This document shows positions 39,906 to 52,661 of a stretch of 64,000 nucleotides of DNA, one piece after another. The DNA lies in assembly GCA_015698045.1 (NCBI GenBank), contig BLAL01000208.1, positions 1,096,420-1,160,419 of the forward strand. The letters run 5' to 3'. Under the pieces are notes generated by a model. That model did no database searches. It was not told the origin of the DNA and was given only the letters and a program-made list of their open reading frames with translations. Every line of letters begins with the position of its first letter. Position 1 is the stretch's first letter. The position numbers and the translations under genes were made by a program. Source of the DNA: Rhizophagus clarus. Taxonomy: Eukaryota; Glomeromycota; Glomeromycetes; Glomerales; Glomeraceae.

Positions 39906-40901
39906 AGGGCTCCGATCAGTTTTGGTAATTACCAAACTGTACTGACCAGTTTTGGTATCAGAGCGGTTTCAGTTTTATGATTTATCGAACCAAAACTTTC
40001 AGTTTCAGTATCAGTTTTGTGATTTACTGAACCAATTTACCAATAATAAAAATGTTTTTTTTTATAAAAAAAACATCTTTTTATTAAATAATGTAGTTAA
40101 AAAAAAATATTGCGAAACGTTTTTTATATAAACGTTTGATATAAAAAATAACGTTTTGCAACATTATTTTTGCAGAACTTGTAAAAAATATTGCGAAACA
40201 TTTTTTACATAGACAATTTATTATGAAAAATAATGTTTTGTAACATTATTTTTGTGAACATTGTAAAAAATGTTGCAAAACATTTTTACATAAATGATTT
40301 GATAAAAAAAATAACGTTTTACAACATTATTTTTGTGGAACTTGTAAAAAACGTTGCGAAATGTTTTTTACATCAGAAATTTAATATGAAAAATAATATT
40401 TCGTAATGTTATTTTTGCGAACATTGTAAAAAATGTTGTGAAATGTTTTTTACATAAACATTTGATATAAAAAAATAATGTTTTGCAACGTTATTTTTGT
40501 GAAACTTATAAAAAATATTGCGAAATGTTTTTTACATCAGAAATTTAATATAAAAAACAATGTTTTGCAACGTTATTTTCCTTTTTATTTAAAAATGTTG
40601 CAAACGTTTTTATAAAACAATTTAATATAAAAAAACGTCTCACAATATTTTTTTTTGTTACTTTAATAAAAAACGGTGCAAAACGTTTTTTTATGGATGA
40701 TTTGATAAGAAAAAATCATTTCGCAACTTTTTTTTTGCTAAATGTTGCGAAACATTTTTTTACTAAAAACGTTCAGTAAATCAGTTCAGTTTTTGGTAAT
40801 TACTGATCGGTTTCAGTAATTATTAATACCAATACTGATTAATTCAATTCAGTATCAGTTTTTGCAAAAACTGAACTAAACTGAACTGATCAAAGCCTTA
40901 T
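39906..40901. mobile_element. Nested hAT-type MITE-like insertion, about 1.0 kb
   Basis: The insert starts AGGGCTCCGATCAG and ends CTGATCAAAGCCTTAT, giving an imperfect terminal inverted repeat. It is flanked by TCATTAAT (39,898-39,905) and TTATTAAT (40,902-40,909), an 8-bp target duplication with one change. It interrupts a minisatellite unit. The interior is a series of diverged units with GTTGCGAAACGTTTTTTA in alternating orientation, so the transcript could fold extensively. Confidence 0.7.
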
Positions 40902-41787
40902 TTATTAATGTCTGGTTCATGTATAATAATACATCCAGCATTCCTACAATAAAAGAAAAAAAGTAACATTAATAAATGTTACTAAAAAAAAATAAACTTG
41001 AAACTCTCCTTCCCAATTTACCTTTTACTAAAATCTAGTTCATGTATAGTAATTCATCTGGCAATACCTATAATAAAAGAAAAAAATTGTAATGTGAATC
41101 ACATTACTAAAAAGAAGTATCCCCTATTAATACAGTATTAATATTTCTACTCAAAAATCCAGTTTATAATTTTGTCTGACGTTCTTACAAAAAAAAGAAA
41201 GAAACATTAGAAATGTTTTTTTATTTACCAACTTGCTTCATGTGTAAGTTTAGTTCAGCATCCAAAAAATAAAAGATTTCCTGTAAAAAAAAATATCTAA
41301 TCTGATCTGCGAACTGCAAATGCTAAAACTATATGTATATCATATGATATACTACGCTATAATGTCAAAACAGTTTTGACAGTTTTGACAATTTCAGCTA
41401 TGTGTCTGAAACCAAAACTCTAAAACTCTAGTCCAAAATCTTGACCAAAATCTGAAACTCTGTCTAAAATCCAAAACCCATTTATAGTAATAATTATTAT
41501 AATTTTGGCTAACATTAAAGAAATTTACTTTTATATAATCAAAAATTTGTCTTTTTAGAATTGTGTGATGTTACCCAAATTATATTTTAGCTAAAATTAT
41601 AAATTTAACTAAATTTCAATTTGAAACTGTCTGAAAGTTCAAAACTAAAACTTGTCTGAAACTAAGGAGATTTTGGCTACAAGTATAGTTTCAGCATTTC
41701 AGCATTTTTAGATGCTTGCCAAAACTTAGTTTTAGCAGTTTCGCAGTTTTGGCATGCCAAAACTCCCTAGTTTTAGCAAGCAACCTT

Positions 41788-42572
41788 AGTTTTACTACAA
41801 ATACTTTTAACAAATTAGTTCTCTTATTAAATCTTGTATCTAAATAATAGAAAAAAAAATATTAATTTATTACTATTGAACTATTTGATACTAAAATTTG
41901 CAATAAAAAAAGTAAAAATTATAAGACTTACGTCTGTATAAACTTCTTGGAATTATTTCTAGTTAGATGGTTTCTGAATAGCAAAGAAAGAAAAAAAAAT
42001 GGTTAAACTGAAGAAAAAAAAATGTTAATTTGTTAAAATAATCCTAAACAATAACCTTACCTATAGCTTTCTTGAATTTCATATTAGTGATCTGATCCTA
42101 TTTTGGCTTAATCTGAATAGATCCTTAATCCAGATTGAATTCGAATATCCACATCCTATAATTTTTAAGAGAATGGATCTGTCAGTAAATCCAGATAGTG
42201 ATATCTGGATGATCATCCAGATGATAAAGAATTACTATTTACCAGTTATCAAGACCGTTGATGATTCATGTTTAATTGATTATATAATATATACCCTTTT
42301 TATTTCCTTCTTTATTCAATTTTCATAAGTTAATTGATTATCATTAAATCACTTTTTCTTTTGAAATATTATTTTTTTTTATTAAATAAAATTAAATAAA
42401 ATCAATAAATGATCAAAATCTTTTAGAAAAAGAAAAGATAATACTAATCTCCTATAAAGCTTAAAGAAAATTTTGGCTAATTATATTTATTAAAAATTAA
42501 GAAACAGAAATGAACTCTTTAAGTTCCAGAAGTGAAAGTCAAAAATGTTAAAATGTAAATAAAAGAAAAAAT
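41788..42572. other. AT-rich spacer, no gene recognised
   Basis: Includes a short segment of diverged GATCCAGAT-type repeats at 42,085-42,240. Nothing else is supported. Confidence 0.45.
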
Positions 42573-44005
42573 ATGTCATTTACAAAACAATACTTTGAAT
42601 TAGAATATAATCTGAAGGGTAAGCAAACTCGTACTTGTAATATCTTAGATGATAATGGTAAATGATGTGGTAAAGTATACTGAAATACTGGAAGTTCAAC
42701 TGGAAATCTTGTTGCATACCTACAAGATGTTCACCAAATTGTCGATGAAAATAATGAAAATGAAAATGCTTCAAAAAGGGTAATTTTTATCTAAATTATA
42801 AAATTTTTGTTTAATTAAATTATATTTATAACTATATATTTTTTTAATTACGAAATACAAAAATCACAGAATTTGCTTGATCTTATCGACCTTATCCTAA
42901 ACATATTCAAAAATAATGAGAATAATTTGTTCTTAAGTGGATGTTGCTTACTGATCAACCTCTTGCAACTATTACCAATCTAGCATATAAAGAAAAAATG
43001 GCCCAATTTGATCCTTCATTTGTAGTACCTGGAGAATAAAAAATAAAAACAATAATAATTAAAAGCTATCAATGTAATTATAAAAATTTAAAAAATATTT
43101 TAAAAGAAACTGCCATAACAGTATTTCTTATCACAGATCTTTGGTCTAGTAGGGCTAAATATGGGTATCTTAGTGTTACTGCTACATGGATTACATCTGA
43201 TTTTAAAGTTAAAGATGTAATATTAGAAATAAAATATACACCATCCCCTCATACTGCCAATATTGTTGCTGAATTACTTTACAAATGTATATCAAGTTAG
43301 AATCTTAATGACCAGTATGAAAATATTCAAAGACATCCTTGTGTTGCACATATGCTCCAGCTATCTCTTGAAAAAGGCTTAGCACCTGTAGAAATTTTAA
43401 TTGTACATGTAAAACAAATAATTAATTTTTATTTAATACAAAAATAGATAGAAAAATTGGAAGCAGTACAGCATAAATTGGGATATAAAGATGTAATGCA
43501 TTATATACAGGATGTACAGATACGCTAGAATTCTTCATATTATGCCTGGGATAGGCTTTTTTACCTCAAAGATGCAATTGTCTAATTACAGACTGATTTT
43601 TATACAAGTACGAATAGAGAAGACAGAAAAGATAGTAATAAACTAAAAAAATCATGTTAGCTGATGATGAATAAAATTTATTAGACCAATTGGTTGATAT
43701 TTTAATTCCATTTGAGAAAGCAACATGATATTTTTTTGGAAATACATATATAACACTTAGTAAAATAATGTTAACTATTAAGGAGCTCATTTTCAATTTA
43801 GCTACTAGTTCAATAGATTCACCATCCAACGATATTGATTATAATAATGAAAATACAATATTTGAAGAAACTGAATTAGAAGTTAATAGTGAAAAAATTA
43901 TAAGCCACATTACTAAAAAAAGAATTTCTATTAAAGATCTGTTAAATATTGAAAGAGTTTTACTTAAAGTAAAGAATACTCCAAGTGTTATAGAATTAAT
44001 GGCTA
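42573..44005 (+). pseudogene. hAT transposase remnant (BED finger to mid-catalytic region), decayed, truncated by the right Plavaka-like copy
   Basis: Starts MSFTKQYFELEYN, then a BED-type finger (TRTCNILDDNGK..CGKVY..NTGSSTGNLVAYLQDVHQ) with two in-frame TGA. Later fragments read VFLITDLWSSRAKYGYLSVTATWI, HPCVAHMLQLSLEKGL, LVDILIPFEKAT and LTIKELIFNLATSS, the normal order for hAT transposases. Several stops and frame changes occur. The reading is cut at 44,005 (TPSVIELMA) where the transposon terminus starts. It is a different hAT copy from the one at 30.3 kb because the two share the IPFEKAT/LFKETT region. Confidence 0.75.
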
Positions 44006-44114
44006 CATCAGGAAATTTTTTCAGAAGATATACATCGATAATTATCACTTTATCGATAAATATCGTATTTATAAATCGATGGTCAACATAATGTGATAAT
44101 ATTCGATAATTATC

Positions 44115-44735
44115 TCACAATTATACAACGATATTTAACTTTTTCTAAAATAATCGTACTGATAATTTGCGATATTGACAATTATTGAAAATAATCTCGA
44201 CGATGATTTGCGATGTTGGCAATTATCGAAAATAATCGCACTGATAATTTGCGATGTCGACAGTTATCGAAAATAATCGCACTGATAATTTGCGATATTG
44301 ACAATTATCGAAAATAATCTCAACGATGATTTGCGATATTGACAATTATCGAAAATAATCTCAACGATGATTTGCGATATTGACAATTATCGAAAATAAT
44401 CTCAACGATGATTTGCGATATTGACAATTATCGAAAATAATCTCAACGATGATTTGCGATATTGACAATTATCGAAAATAATCTCAACGATGATTTGCGA
44501 TATTGACAATTATCGAAAATAATCTCAACGATGATTTGCGATATTGACAATTATCGAAAATAATCTCAACGATGATTTGCGATATTGACAATTATCGAAA
44601 ATAATCTCAACGATGATTTGCGATATTGACAGTTATCGAAAATAATCGCACTGATAATTTGCGATATTGACAGTTATCGAAAATAATCTCAACGATGATT
44701 TGCGATATTGACAATTATCAAAAATAATCAAGTTA
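44115..44735. repeat. 41-bp subterminal tandem array (right copy), about 14-15 units
   Basis: Complement of the left-copy array: TCAACGATGATTTGCGATAT then TGACAATTATCGAAAATAATC, with variants containing GCACTGATAATTTGCG. Most central units are identical, suggesting recent expansion. Confidence 0.8.
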
Positions 44736-44826
44736 AATCCATTATTTATTGTTTCATTAATAAATCATAAAATGCACTCATATACAAATGAATACTAAGA
44801 ATATTAATCTAATTTTATTTTACACC

Positions 44827-47706
44827 TTAAAAAATATACGTATTAACAAAATATTCATTTTCACAGTTATTTCTTGGTATAATGTGAACTGACATATCAA
44901 CTGAATCTAAGTAAACACATGTATATTGATCAGTTAGCCATAATCTTGGACAGTCGTATATGATCTCTTCTTCTTGTACTTCTTCATACCATCGTAACAA
45001 AGCAAGATTTACTGGCTCTTTTAAACCTTTTGCAGAAAATTCCAATAATAAAAGTGCCTAAATTTAATTCAGTTAATAACATGTCATCATGACAAAAATC
45101 TTAATAAAAAATTTTAAGCATATCATACCTTTCCATACCACGCAGTTTCTTCGGAAGAGACTACTACATCACTGAACCATTCATTACCATAAAAGGTTTC
45201 TGCTGTTCGGATAATATCAGTTGATTCAACAGCTACACTAGAATATATTTTAAAATGCCCAGATTCATAATCATATTCTAACTCATTTTCTGTCAAAAAC
45301 TCTTCAAAACCTGCATGAAGGTTATCAAACCCTTCTTTATACAGATGATGGATATCGGTGTCTTGTTTTATTTTAGAAACTGTTGTTTCAATTTCAGTAA
45401 ATTTGAACTCCCATAAAAGATTTCGAAATCCACTAGATCTCCTTATCGTAGGTTTTTTTTGTTTCAAGGCTAAATATTGACGTCGCACCTATCATATCAA
45501 ATTTAAATTAATCGATTAAAATAGATTATGACGAAACAGATCATATAACATTACCGTAGTTAACATTTGTGGAACATAATTTCTTTTATTTGTCATTCGA
45601 TATGGAGTTTTAACGCTCTTCTTATGCAAAGTTTCATATGTTTCTGTTGACATCCCATTCATCGAACCATAAAGTCGAATTGACAGAATTACATGATAAC
45701 GAAGCACGTGAAGTTTAGGTATTTTACAGCGACTTGGAGAATATTCGGCAAATATCGTTACAAATTCTTGACAGAATTCAGTTATTAACGTCTAGTAATA
45801 GTAGTAATAAATTTTTAAAAAACTGAAATTAAATACTAATTAAAGATTTGGTTTAGAATTAATAATCGATATTTACCTCTAATTCTGTTAACTCGGTATC
45901 CGTAAATGACTCCTGACGCAACTTCATATACATTACCAAATATTTATGAAAAATGTTGCACAGTCTCTTACATGGTATTCCACCTTCTTTATAATCATCG
46001 TATAAATTATCTATAACGAAAATAATCACTTTCATTATATTACGATAATCATTAGCAGTAAATTTAGATATATTTTCCAATCCGTTTTTTAATATTATTA
46101 AGCCTGGATATCGTGGGATTGCGCACAATCTGTGGTCCATATCTTTTACTGCTCTATTGCTGACCTTTCGGTGTAACAATTCACGAGTAAATTCTATGAG
46201 ATACTTTGTTACTCCAAGGTCGAGTAAATGCATACGATCTGGAGCAGTCGCCTCATAAATATTAAAATCGTCAAAATCCCAAAAATAATTAAATTCCTTA
46301 TGAATCGAAAATTCACTTGCTTGATTCTCACTAATAGCTAGTTTCATCTTTTCTGGAGTTCGTAAATCAATATGAGATAATGCCATATTATTAAGATCTT
46401 CGTTATTTATCAAGCAATAATAACATGGTCGTTTAGAAGTTGATGGAAGATATGTTGCGGTAAATGCTCCTGCTTCCGCCATATCAGCAAGGATAACCGA
46501 TAATTTTGGTGTAAATGGATGTATTTTATTTTGAACAACTAAATACATGTCATTTTGATTCATTATCGGCGATAATAATATTCAGAGACATCTCTGAAAA
46601 ACGAGTCTCTGTAATCTTCGGAAAGACTCAGAATTCCTTGTAGTATTATCTTTTGCTTTCAATTTTGGCAAATAACCAACAAGTACTTTAGCGTTAGGTT
46701 TATTTCGCTGCCAATTTGGTATATTTCCGAGTGAAATATATATAGGATGTTCAGAAGTTTTGCCCAGATGATCACAAGTTGTGGAATCGGCGTAGATTAT
46801 TATCGATAATAATTTGTTATCGACAGGAATTTTATTTTCCGTGATATACCACCAATTACTTTCGAATTGTTCACCATAAGTCTTAATCAATGTATTGTGA
46901 TTTTTATACTTAAAAACAAATTCTTCATTTATTTCGGATTGAAGAAGCAGAACTTTAATTCCATAAATTATCGGTTGATAATAAAAAGAATAATCTTTAT
47001 CCTGGAATTTCGTGATAAGGACTTTTTTGAATTTCATATAAGGAAATTCGTTAACATCAAGAAATCTACGACCATCCTTAGTATTTATTGGTAATGGGTT
47101 TTTTTCGACCTCTTGTCTGCTTTTATTGATTAACTTAATTATCCTATCACCGCAAGAATTAGATAATTGATATTCCATAACAATTTCCATGAATTCACGA
47201 TAAATGTCGTTCGGCCATTCAGTGTTAGGTGGATGTGTTTTGTCTCTTATTGCATCATCTAGTGTGGTCCCACAAAAATCTTCAGCATCGATAGATAACA
47301 AGTATGTTAAGTCAACTTCATTATCCTCATTATCGTCGTCATCAAATTCACCACTTTCCTCATCCGACTTATCGTTGTCATCAAATTCCCCACTTTCCTC
47401 ATCCGACTCTTCAGAAATTTGTAAATTTTCATGAGATTCTACGGGTTGTTCTAATGTTATTTTCGATTCAGATTCGTCATCTTTCATTGAAAGATCATCA
47501 TCCCAGAGACCGGATTCTTCATGATATGGCACTTTTGATACTTCTTTATCATCATCATCCCAGAGATCAGGTTCTTCGTGTGGCATGTTTGATTGAAAGG
47601 TTACTTCTTCATCTTCGTCAATATATTGATGCTTGTCCGAAATATGTCGTTTTAATGCATAAGTTGACGAAAAAGTACATGAACAATATGAACATTTATA
47701 GGTCAT
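44827..47706 (-). CDS. Plavaka/KDZ-like transposase with N-terminal C2H2 finger, multi-exon, one in-frame TGA
   Basis: Begins YKCSYCSCTFSSTYALKRHISDKH, a C2H2 zinc finger typical of Plavaka transposases, then an acidic region (DEESGEFDDNDKSDEESGEF), a YADSTTCDHLG catalytic-like segment and PNAKVLVGYLPKLKA. After TGA at 46,582-46,584 the same frame goes on with ILLSPI, LSVILADMAEAGAF, a CYYC pair and APDRMHLLDLGVTKYL. Further exons, joined at GT/AG pairs, read KLHVLRYHVILSIRLYGSMNGMSTE, EFLTENELEYDYE and LKEPVNLALLRWYEE. The TGA is in both copies of the element, so it predates their separation or is recoded. The acid residues of the DDE core cannot be assigned with confidence. Confidence 0.75.
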
Positions 47707-48796
47707 TTTGAGTGATTTTAGCGATAGTGAACGGAACTAAATTTTATGAAAGTGAATTTGTTGCCTGAACAAAACTAGTAAAAACGGAATTTATTGCCTG
47801 AACAAAACCAAAAAACGATGTAATATATATATTTCATTATTTCAGCTTTACTAGTAGTAGACGACGATCAGTTTTATTAGTAAACAATACAGATATTTTT
47901 AGACTTTTCTTAATTGTATTGTTGATCTATTTAATTTTTGAGTACAACAATTAAATATGCATCGTTATATCTCGATTAATTGTATTGTTTTGTATTGTTA
48001 AATTTTCAAATAATTTATTTAATTTTGAGTAATTGAAAGAGATCGATACCATTTACTACTATGATTGGATATTTTCAGTTAACTAATGTGCATTGTTACC
48101 GTATCCCTCGAATTTATTTACAAATAATTAATATGCATCGTTATCCCTCGAATTTATTTACAATTAACTAATATACATTGTTATCCCTCGAATTTATTTA
48201 ATTTTAGAGTACAATTAACACTAATATGCATTGTTACCGTATCCCTTGAATTTATTTACAAATAATTAATATGCATCGTTATCCCTCAAATTTATTTACA
48301 ATTAACTAATATACATTGTTATCCCTCGAATTTATTTAATTTTAGAGTACAATTAACTAATATGCGTCATTATCCCTTGTTTAATCCATTTAATTTTGAG
48401 TACAATTAACTAATATGCATCGTTATAATATTTTAATTATGCATTACAATTAATAACGCGTCGCTATAATAATTTAATCAGTATGCATTATAATTATTTA
48501 CGCGTCACATCGAGTTTTACTGATCTAAATAGTTTATCAAACTTTAGAAAAGTTTATATATAGAATACTTTTCCAACCTTTTTTTTAAACTTTTTTTATC
48601 TCTGATTTTACATTCAAATCTTCTTCAATCCTTTTTCGTCCGCTTCTTCTTCAATCCTTTTTCATCTGCTTTTTCTTTAATCCTTTTTCGTTCGCTCCTT
48701 TTTCCACTTTATACTAAATTTTTCTTCGCTCTTCTTTAGTCTAACCATTTATATCTTTCTTTTTTTACTAATTTGTTTCAAACCTTTTTTAAAAAA
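47707..48796. repeat. Central divergent region with 50-60 bp A/T repeats (right copy)
   Basis: Counterpart of 25,576-26,719. Repeats of TTATCCCTCGAATTTATTTA and ATTAACTAATATGCATCGTT run from about 48,080 to 48,430. Just before the accessory gene a TTCTTCAATCCTTTTTC(G/A)TC unit is repeated three times (48,620-48,690). Confidence 0.65.
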
Positions 48797-50609
48797 ATGC
48801 CAAAAAAACGAAAATATTCCACTAGAGCTAACAAAGATAAACAGTCTCAGGAATCAAATAACGAATATAATAATGAACAAGAAGGCCCAAGAAAAATCGT
48901 AAAGCGGAAAGATACTTCGCAAGCTAAAGAGCCTGCTAAAGAATCAGATACTATTAGTTCACAAGCTAAAGAGACAGCCAAAAAATCAGATACTAGTAAC
49001 CAGGGATCAGATAGTGATCAAGAAGAAATGGAAGTAGTAGCGGAATCTTCGCAAACTACACCACTAGCAGAAGGTAATGATCCATATATATTTATTATGA
49101 TTTGTTAGATATTATGTTAATAAACCTTTCATAATCAATCATTTATTTTTTAGATAACACTCGAAGGATAAAGGAATATATTTCTAAACAACTCAAAACA
49201 TATGGCAGACAATCAAAGCAAAGTAAGTGATAATTTCCAGACTCGAAAATTGTCGACATTTCATTTCAGTTTACATCTATTACACCTAATACAATTTACT
49301 GGGTTAATACATTAACGTCAGCTGGCGATGAAAATTCTGAAACGCTTGTACCGGAAATAAATAGAGAAAATGTATGGCGCAGTAGGCCGACCACGCCAGC
49401 TGTTGAGCATGGAAGAAGCTCGTCAACTACAACTGCAGAAGAAACACCGGAGATCAATATCCAACCTCCTAAAAGCAGAAAAAGTTGCGAGGACATGCTT
49501 ATAAAACAAGGTAGGCAAATACGAGCTCTATATGAATTACATAAAGAGACGCTCGAGAAAGTCGGATGGATCCAGAACCAGATTAAGTTGCAAAATGAGA
49601 AAAAGAAAAAAATTGACCTAAGCGAAAAGGTCTTCAATGTAAGTTTCTAACGAAAACCTGGTGCTATTCTCTCTTATACCATCCGTCACCAAATCACAAC
49701 ATAATTGCAATTATTTATTATCACACACTAATATAGGAAGGTTATAACTCGGTGTGCAATAAATCCTTTCCGGACAATATGTGGCCTACCTTTGAAAATT
49801 TTAAGTTGGAGCTCGAAAATTGGCTAAATCAACATCATCCTGATTATCTTCGTGAAGTAGGCTATAGAGAGTGGACGAACGCATTTTCAGGACGCCATCA
49901 TTCTATGGTGATTATCATTAATAATCGTAATCATAACTGTTGTGTTTAATTTAAATTTTTCGATTATCATTATGGATTTTTTATTTTCTTTTATAGCTCA
50001 TGCGAAAAATGAAAGATATGAGAGGAGTACACGTTGCAGCAGTGAAAAGCGCTATTTTTAAGGAATTCGGTCTACAATCAATAAGTGGTAATAAACGAAA
50101 AAGCCCGCAAGATATAACGAGCTGGAAAAATTTACCACAAGTTAAAGAGTGTTATAATAAGTTATATGATGATAACGATAATGTAATCGAAAATATAACA
50201 AAACTCGCATTTCCCGCAATATTTGATACCGACGAGTCATTTCAGAATATCTATATTTATACGTCAGCGATATGCGATATAGTATTGAATCCTAGCTACC
50301 CTGACGTAGAGTGCAGGAAAAAACCTCTAGAACGACGATATCGGAAATTTAAGGTATGTGGCTGTTATTTAAACCAATTTATATAATTTGAAATCTATTC
50401 AGTTAGATAAAATTCAAATTAATACTTTATTAGGATTTATTCGAAAAAAAGGAGGTTTTACTATATATGACGCGCAGGAGATATTGAGGGAAGAAGTTCT
50501 GGAAATCCCGAAAACAGGCTCTTTTAAAGAGGAGGAGGAAACAGATGTAATTCTCAGAGGTGATGATACATTAATGACGTTGCATGACGACTTGTTTTAT
50601 GATGATTAG
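48797..50609 (+). CDS. Accessory gene of the Plavaka-like element, right copy, multi-exon
   Basis: Proposed exons: 48,797-49,073 (MPKKRKYSTRANKDKQ..., Ser/Lys/Glu-rich, donor GTAATG), 49,154-49,222, about 49,268-49,637 (SRKSCEDMLIKQG, then LYELHKETLEKVGWIQNQ coiled coil, donor GTAAGT), about 49,738-49,900 (MWPTFENFKLELENWLNQHHPDYL), 49,998-50,354 (MRKMKDMRGVHVAAVKSAIF...KKPLERRYRKFK) and about 50,434-50,609 (KKGGFTIYDAQEILREEVLE...LHDDLFYDD, TAG). Exon limits are by eye. An N-terminal basic stretch may be a nuclear localisation signal. I do not recognise the family. Divergent from the transposase; a plausible DNA-binding partner. Confidence 0.6.
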
Positions 50610-51075
50610 CAATTATTCATAGGTTGGAAAGTGATGTTTTATTTTAAGGTGGCATACTAATATTTTATAATTAATTATAATTATTATCATTATGAATTTT
50701 ATTATGAATTTTATTATTATAAATAAATAAATAAATTTACGTTAGTAATCGCAATGAATATTTTCAATATTTATCGTTTGAATTTTCTTGATTTTTATCG
50801 TATGAAATTTTCTCGACTTTTATCATTTAGGCTTAATTCCGATAAGTAATCATCTTTTCCGTATCGATACTACTCGACGAGTCCGATTATTATCGATAAA
50901 TATCATGTGACCTTTCCATCGATATACATCTCTATCGATATTTGTCATTTTAGTTAAATTCTGATAATTTGTCATCATTTACCCACATCGATACTACTCG
51001 ACGAGTCCGATTATTATCGATATATATCATGTGACCTATTCATCGATATATATCCCCTAAAAAAATTTCCTGATG

Positions 51076-52661
51076 TTATCGTGAAGATGTTGAAAATATA
51101 TTGTTAAGATTATCATAAATATATCGTCACAATATCATTTAATATATTGTCACGATATCATTTAAAAATTAATATTATCGTGAAGTTGTTGAAAATGTAT
51201 CATTAGGATATTATAATTATGTCGTTATGGTATCATTAAGATCGCTAAATATTTTATTAAAATATCGTGATGACATTTAAACTGTATCAGGATGATAATG
51301 AAACGTAGTAGATACATTTAATAAATTAAATCAATTTTAATTGGTTTAAATTAATTTGTTTATTAATTAATTAATATATATATATTTTTTATAATGCAAT
51401 TATGACAATTATGATGTTTTAATTGTTATTTAATTGTTAAATATTGCGAATTACGGTAATTAAAGGAAGAATATCCCTATCTCTGGATAGGATGATATAA
51501 AATAATGTGACAATATCGGTTCAACACTAATATTATATTGAAACTTGTTAAAAATGTTGAATTAGAGTGTCTGGATTATGGCGCAAGCTCTGCGAAATTA
51601 AAGTTACGATCATACCTGATTAAATTAAACTGAAACACCTTTACAGAAACTTAAAAATTCTAAACGATGATGAATTGATATAGTAATGATATTAAATATA
51701 CATCGTAATGATATCGATTTGCAAATGATATCATTATGATATCGCAATGATATCGGTACATTATTTATTCGATATATCAAAATGATATCGTAAAGATATT
51801 TACTTAAAGAAATATCGAATTGATATCATACTAATATTGTTATAACAACGATGATTTTTTTAAAAAAATGTGAACAAATACGTTATCGATATGATATCGT
51901 ATCAACATGTATTCAGTATCAATACGACATCGTAAAAACATCATCTTATAAATGTCAAATCAACATTAATTCAATATTGAATATTTAACGAATCGACATC
52001 ATTTTGATATAGTTAAACAACAATAAAAATGTGAAACAAATACGATATAGATATGATATCGTATCGACATGTATTCAGTATCAATATGACATCGTAAAAA
52101 CATCATCTTATAAATATCAAATCAATATTAATTTGATATCGTTAATATAACGAATCTATATCATTTTATCGTTAAAAGCAATAATTAATTTTTAAAAAAA
52201 TGTGAAATAAATAAAATATCAAATCAATATCATATTAATTAATATTGATAAATTCAATACTAAATTTTAAATGTTTTTATATATATTTTATTAATTTGTA
52301 ATTTAATTAAAATTTAATTTAAAATTTAATTTAAATTGAGATGATATAAAGTATTAAGAAAACCCGTTAAAATAAAAAACCTGTTAAATTTTTACATGAG
52401 ACTATATACTTGTGTGCCACTTCTTTTTTTTAACATGCGATGATCATAACACCACCAATAGCAAATAAAAAAACTGAATTCTTCTTGACAAAATTTCCTA
52501 ATCGGCTCAGACACTTACTTCACTAGGTATGACAATCTTGACAATCTCTTACTCATTGTTTAAAATATATATGATATTAGAACTAGATTTTTATTGGATA
52601 AAATTAATTAATTATTTGTAATTATTGTAAAATATAACAATCTTTCAGTAATTTTAATTAA
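51076..52661. repeat. AT-rich DNA with GATATC-type repeats and a 161-bp tandem duplication
   Basis: 51,870-52,029 and 52,031-52,200 are tandem copies (ATGATATCGTATC(A/G)ACATGT, CAGTATCAATA(C/T)GACATCG, AAAAACATCATCTTATAAAT). The preceding kilobase is full of ATATCGT/ACGATAT motifs, probably older copies of the same unit. No gene is visible. Confidence 0.6.

Larger units (their letters stand above)
38217..41787. mobile_element. Non-autonomous hAT-like element, about 3.6 kb, carrying a minisatellite
   Basis: The 8-bp string AGTTTTAC flanks both ends (38,209-38,216 and 41,788-41,795). The ends pair as AAAGTTGCCTGCCAAAACT against AAGGTTGCTTGCTAAAACT (imperfect, with two extra bases on the left). 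CCAAAACTG/TTTCAGCA-rich palindromic DNA lies inside both ends. There is no transposase ORF. An 8-bp duplication with short inverted repeats fits the hAT superfamily. Confidence 0.6.
44006..51075 (-). mobile_element. Plavaka-like (CACTA superfamily) transposon, right copy, about 7.07 kb, inverted
   Basis: Inverted copy of 23,296-30,296 with the same terminal CATCAGGAAATTTTTT repeats and the same gene pair. It is better preserved: the zinc-finger exon and the other transposase exons lack the extra stops of the left copy. It is slightly longer, mostly from more units in the 41-bp array. Confidence 0.85.
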
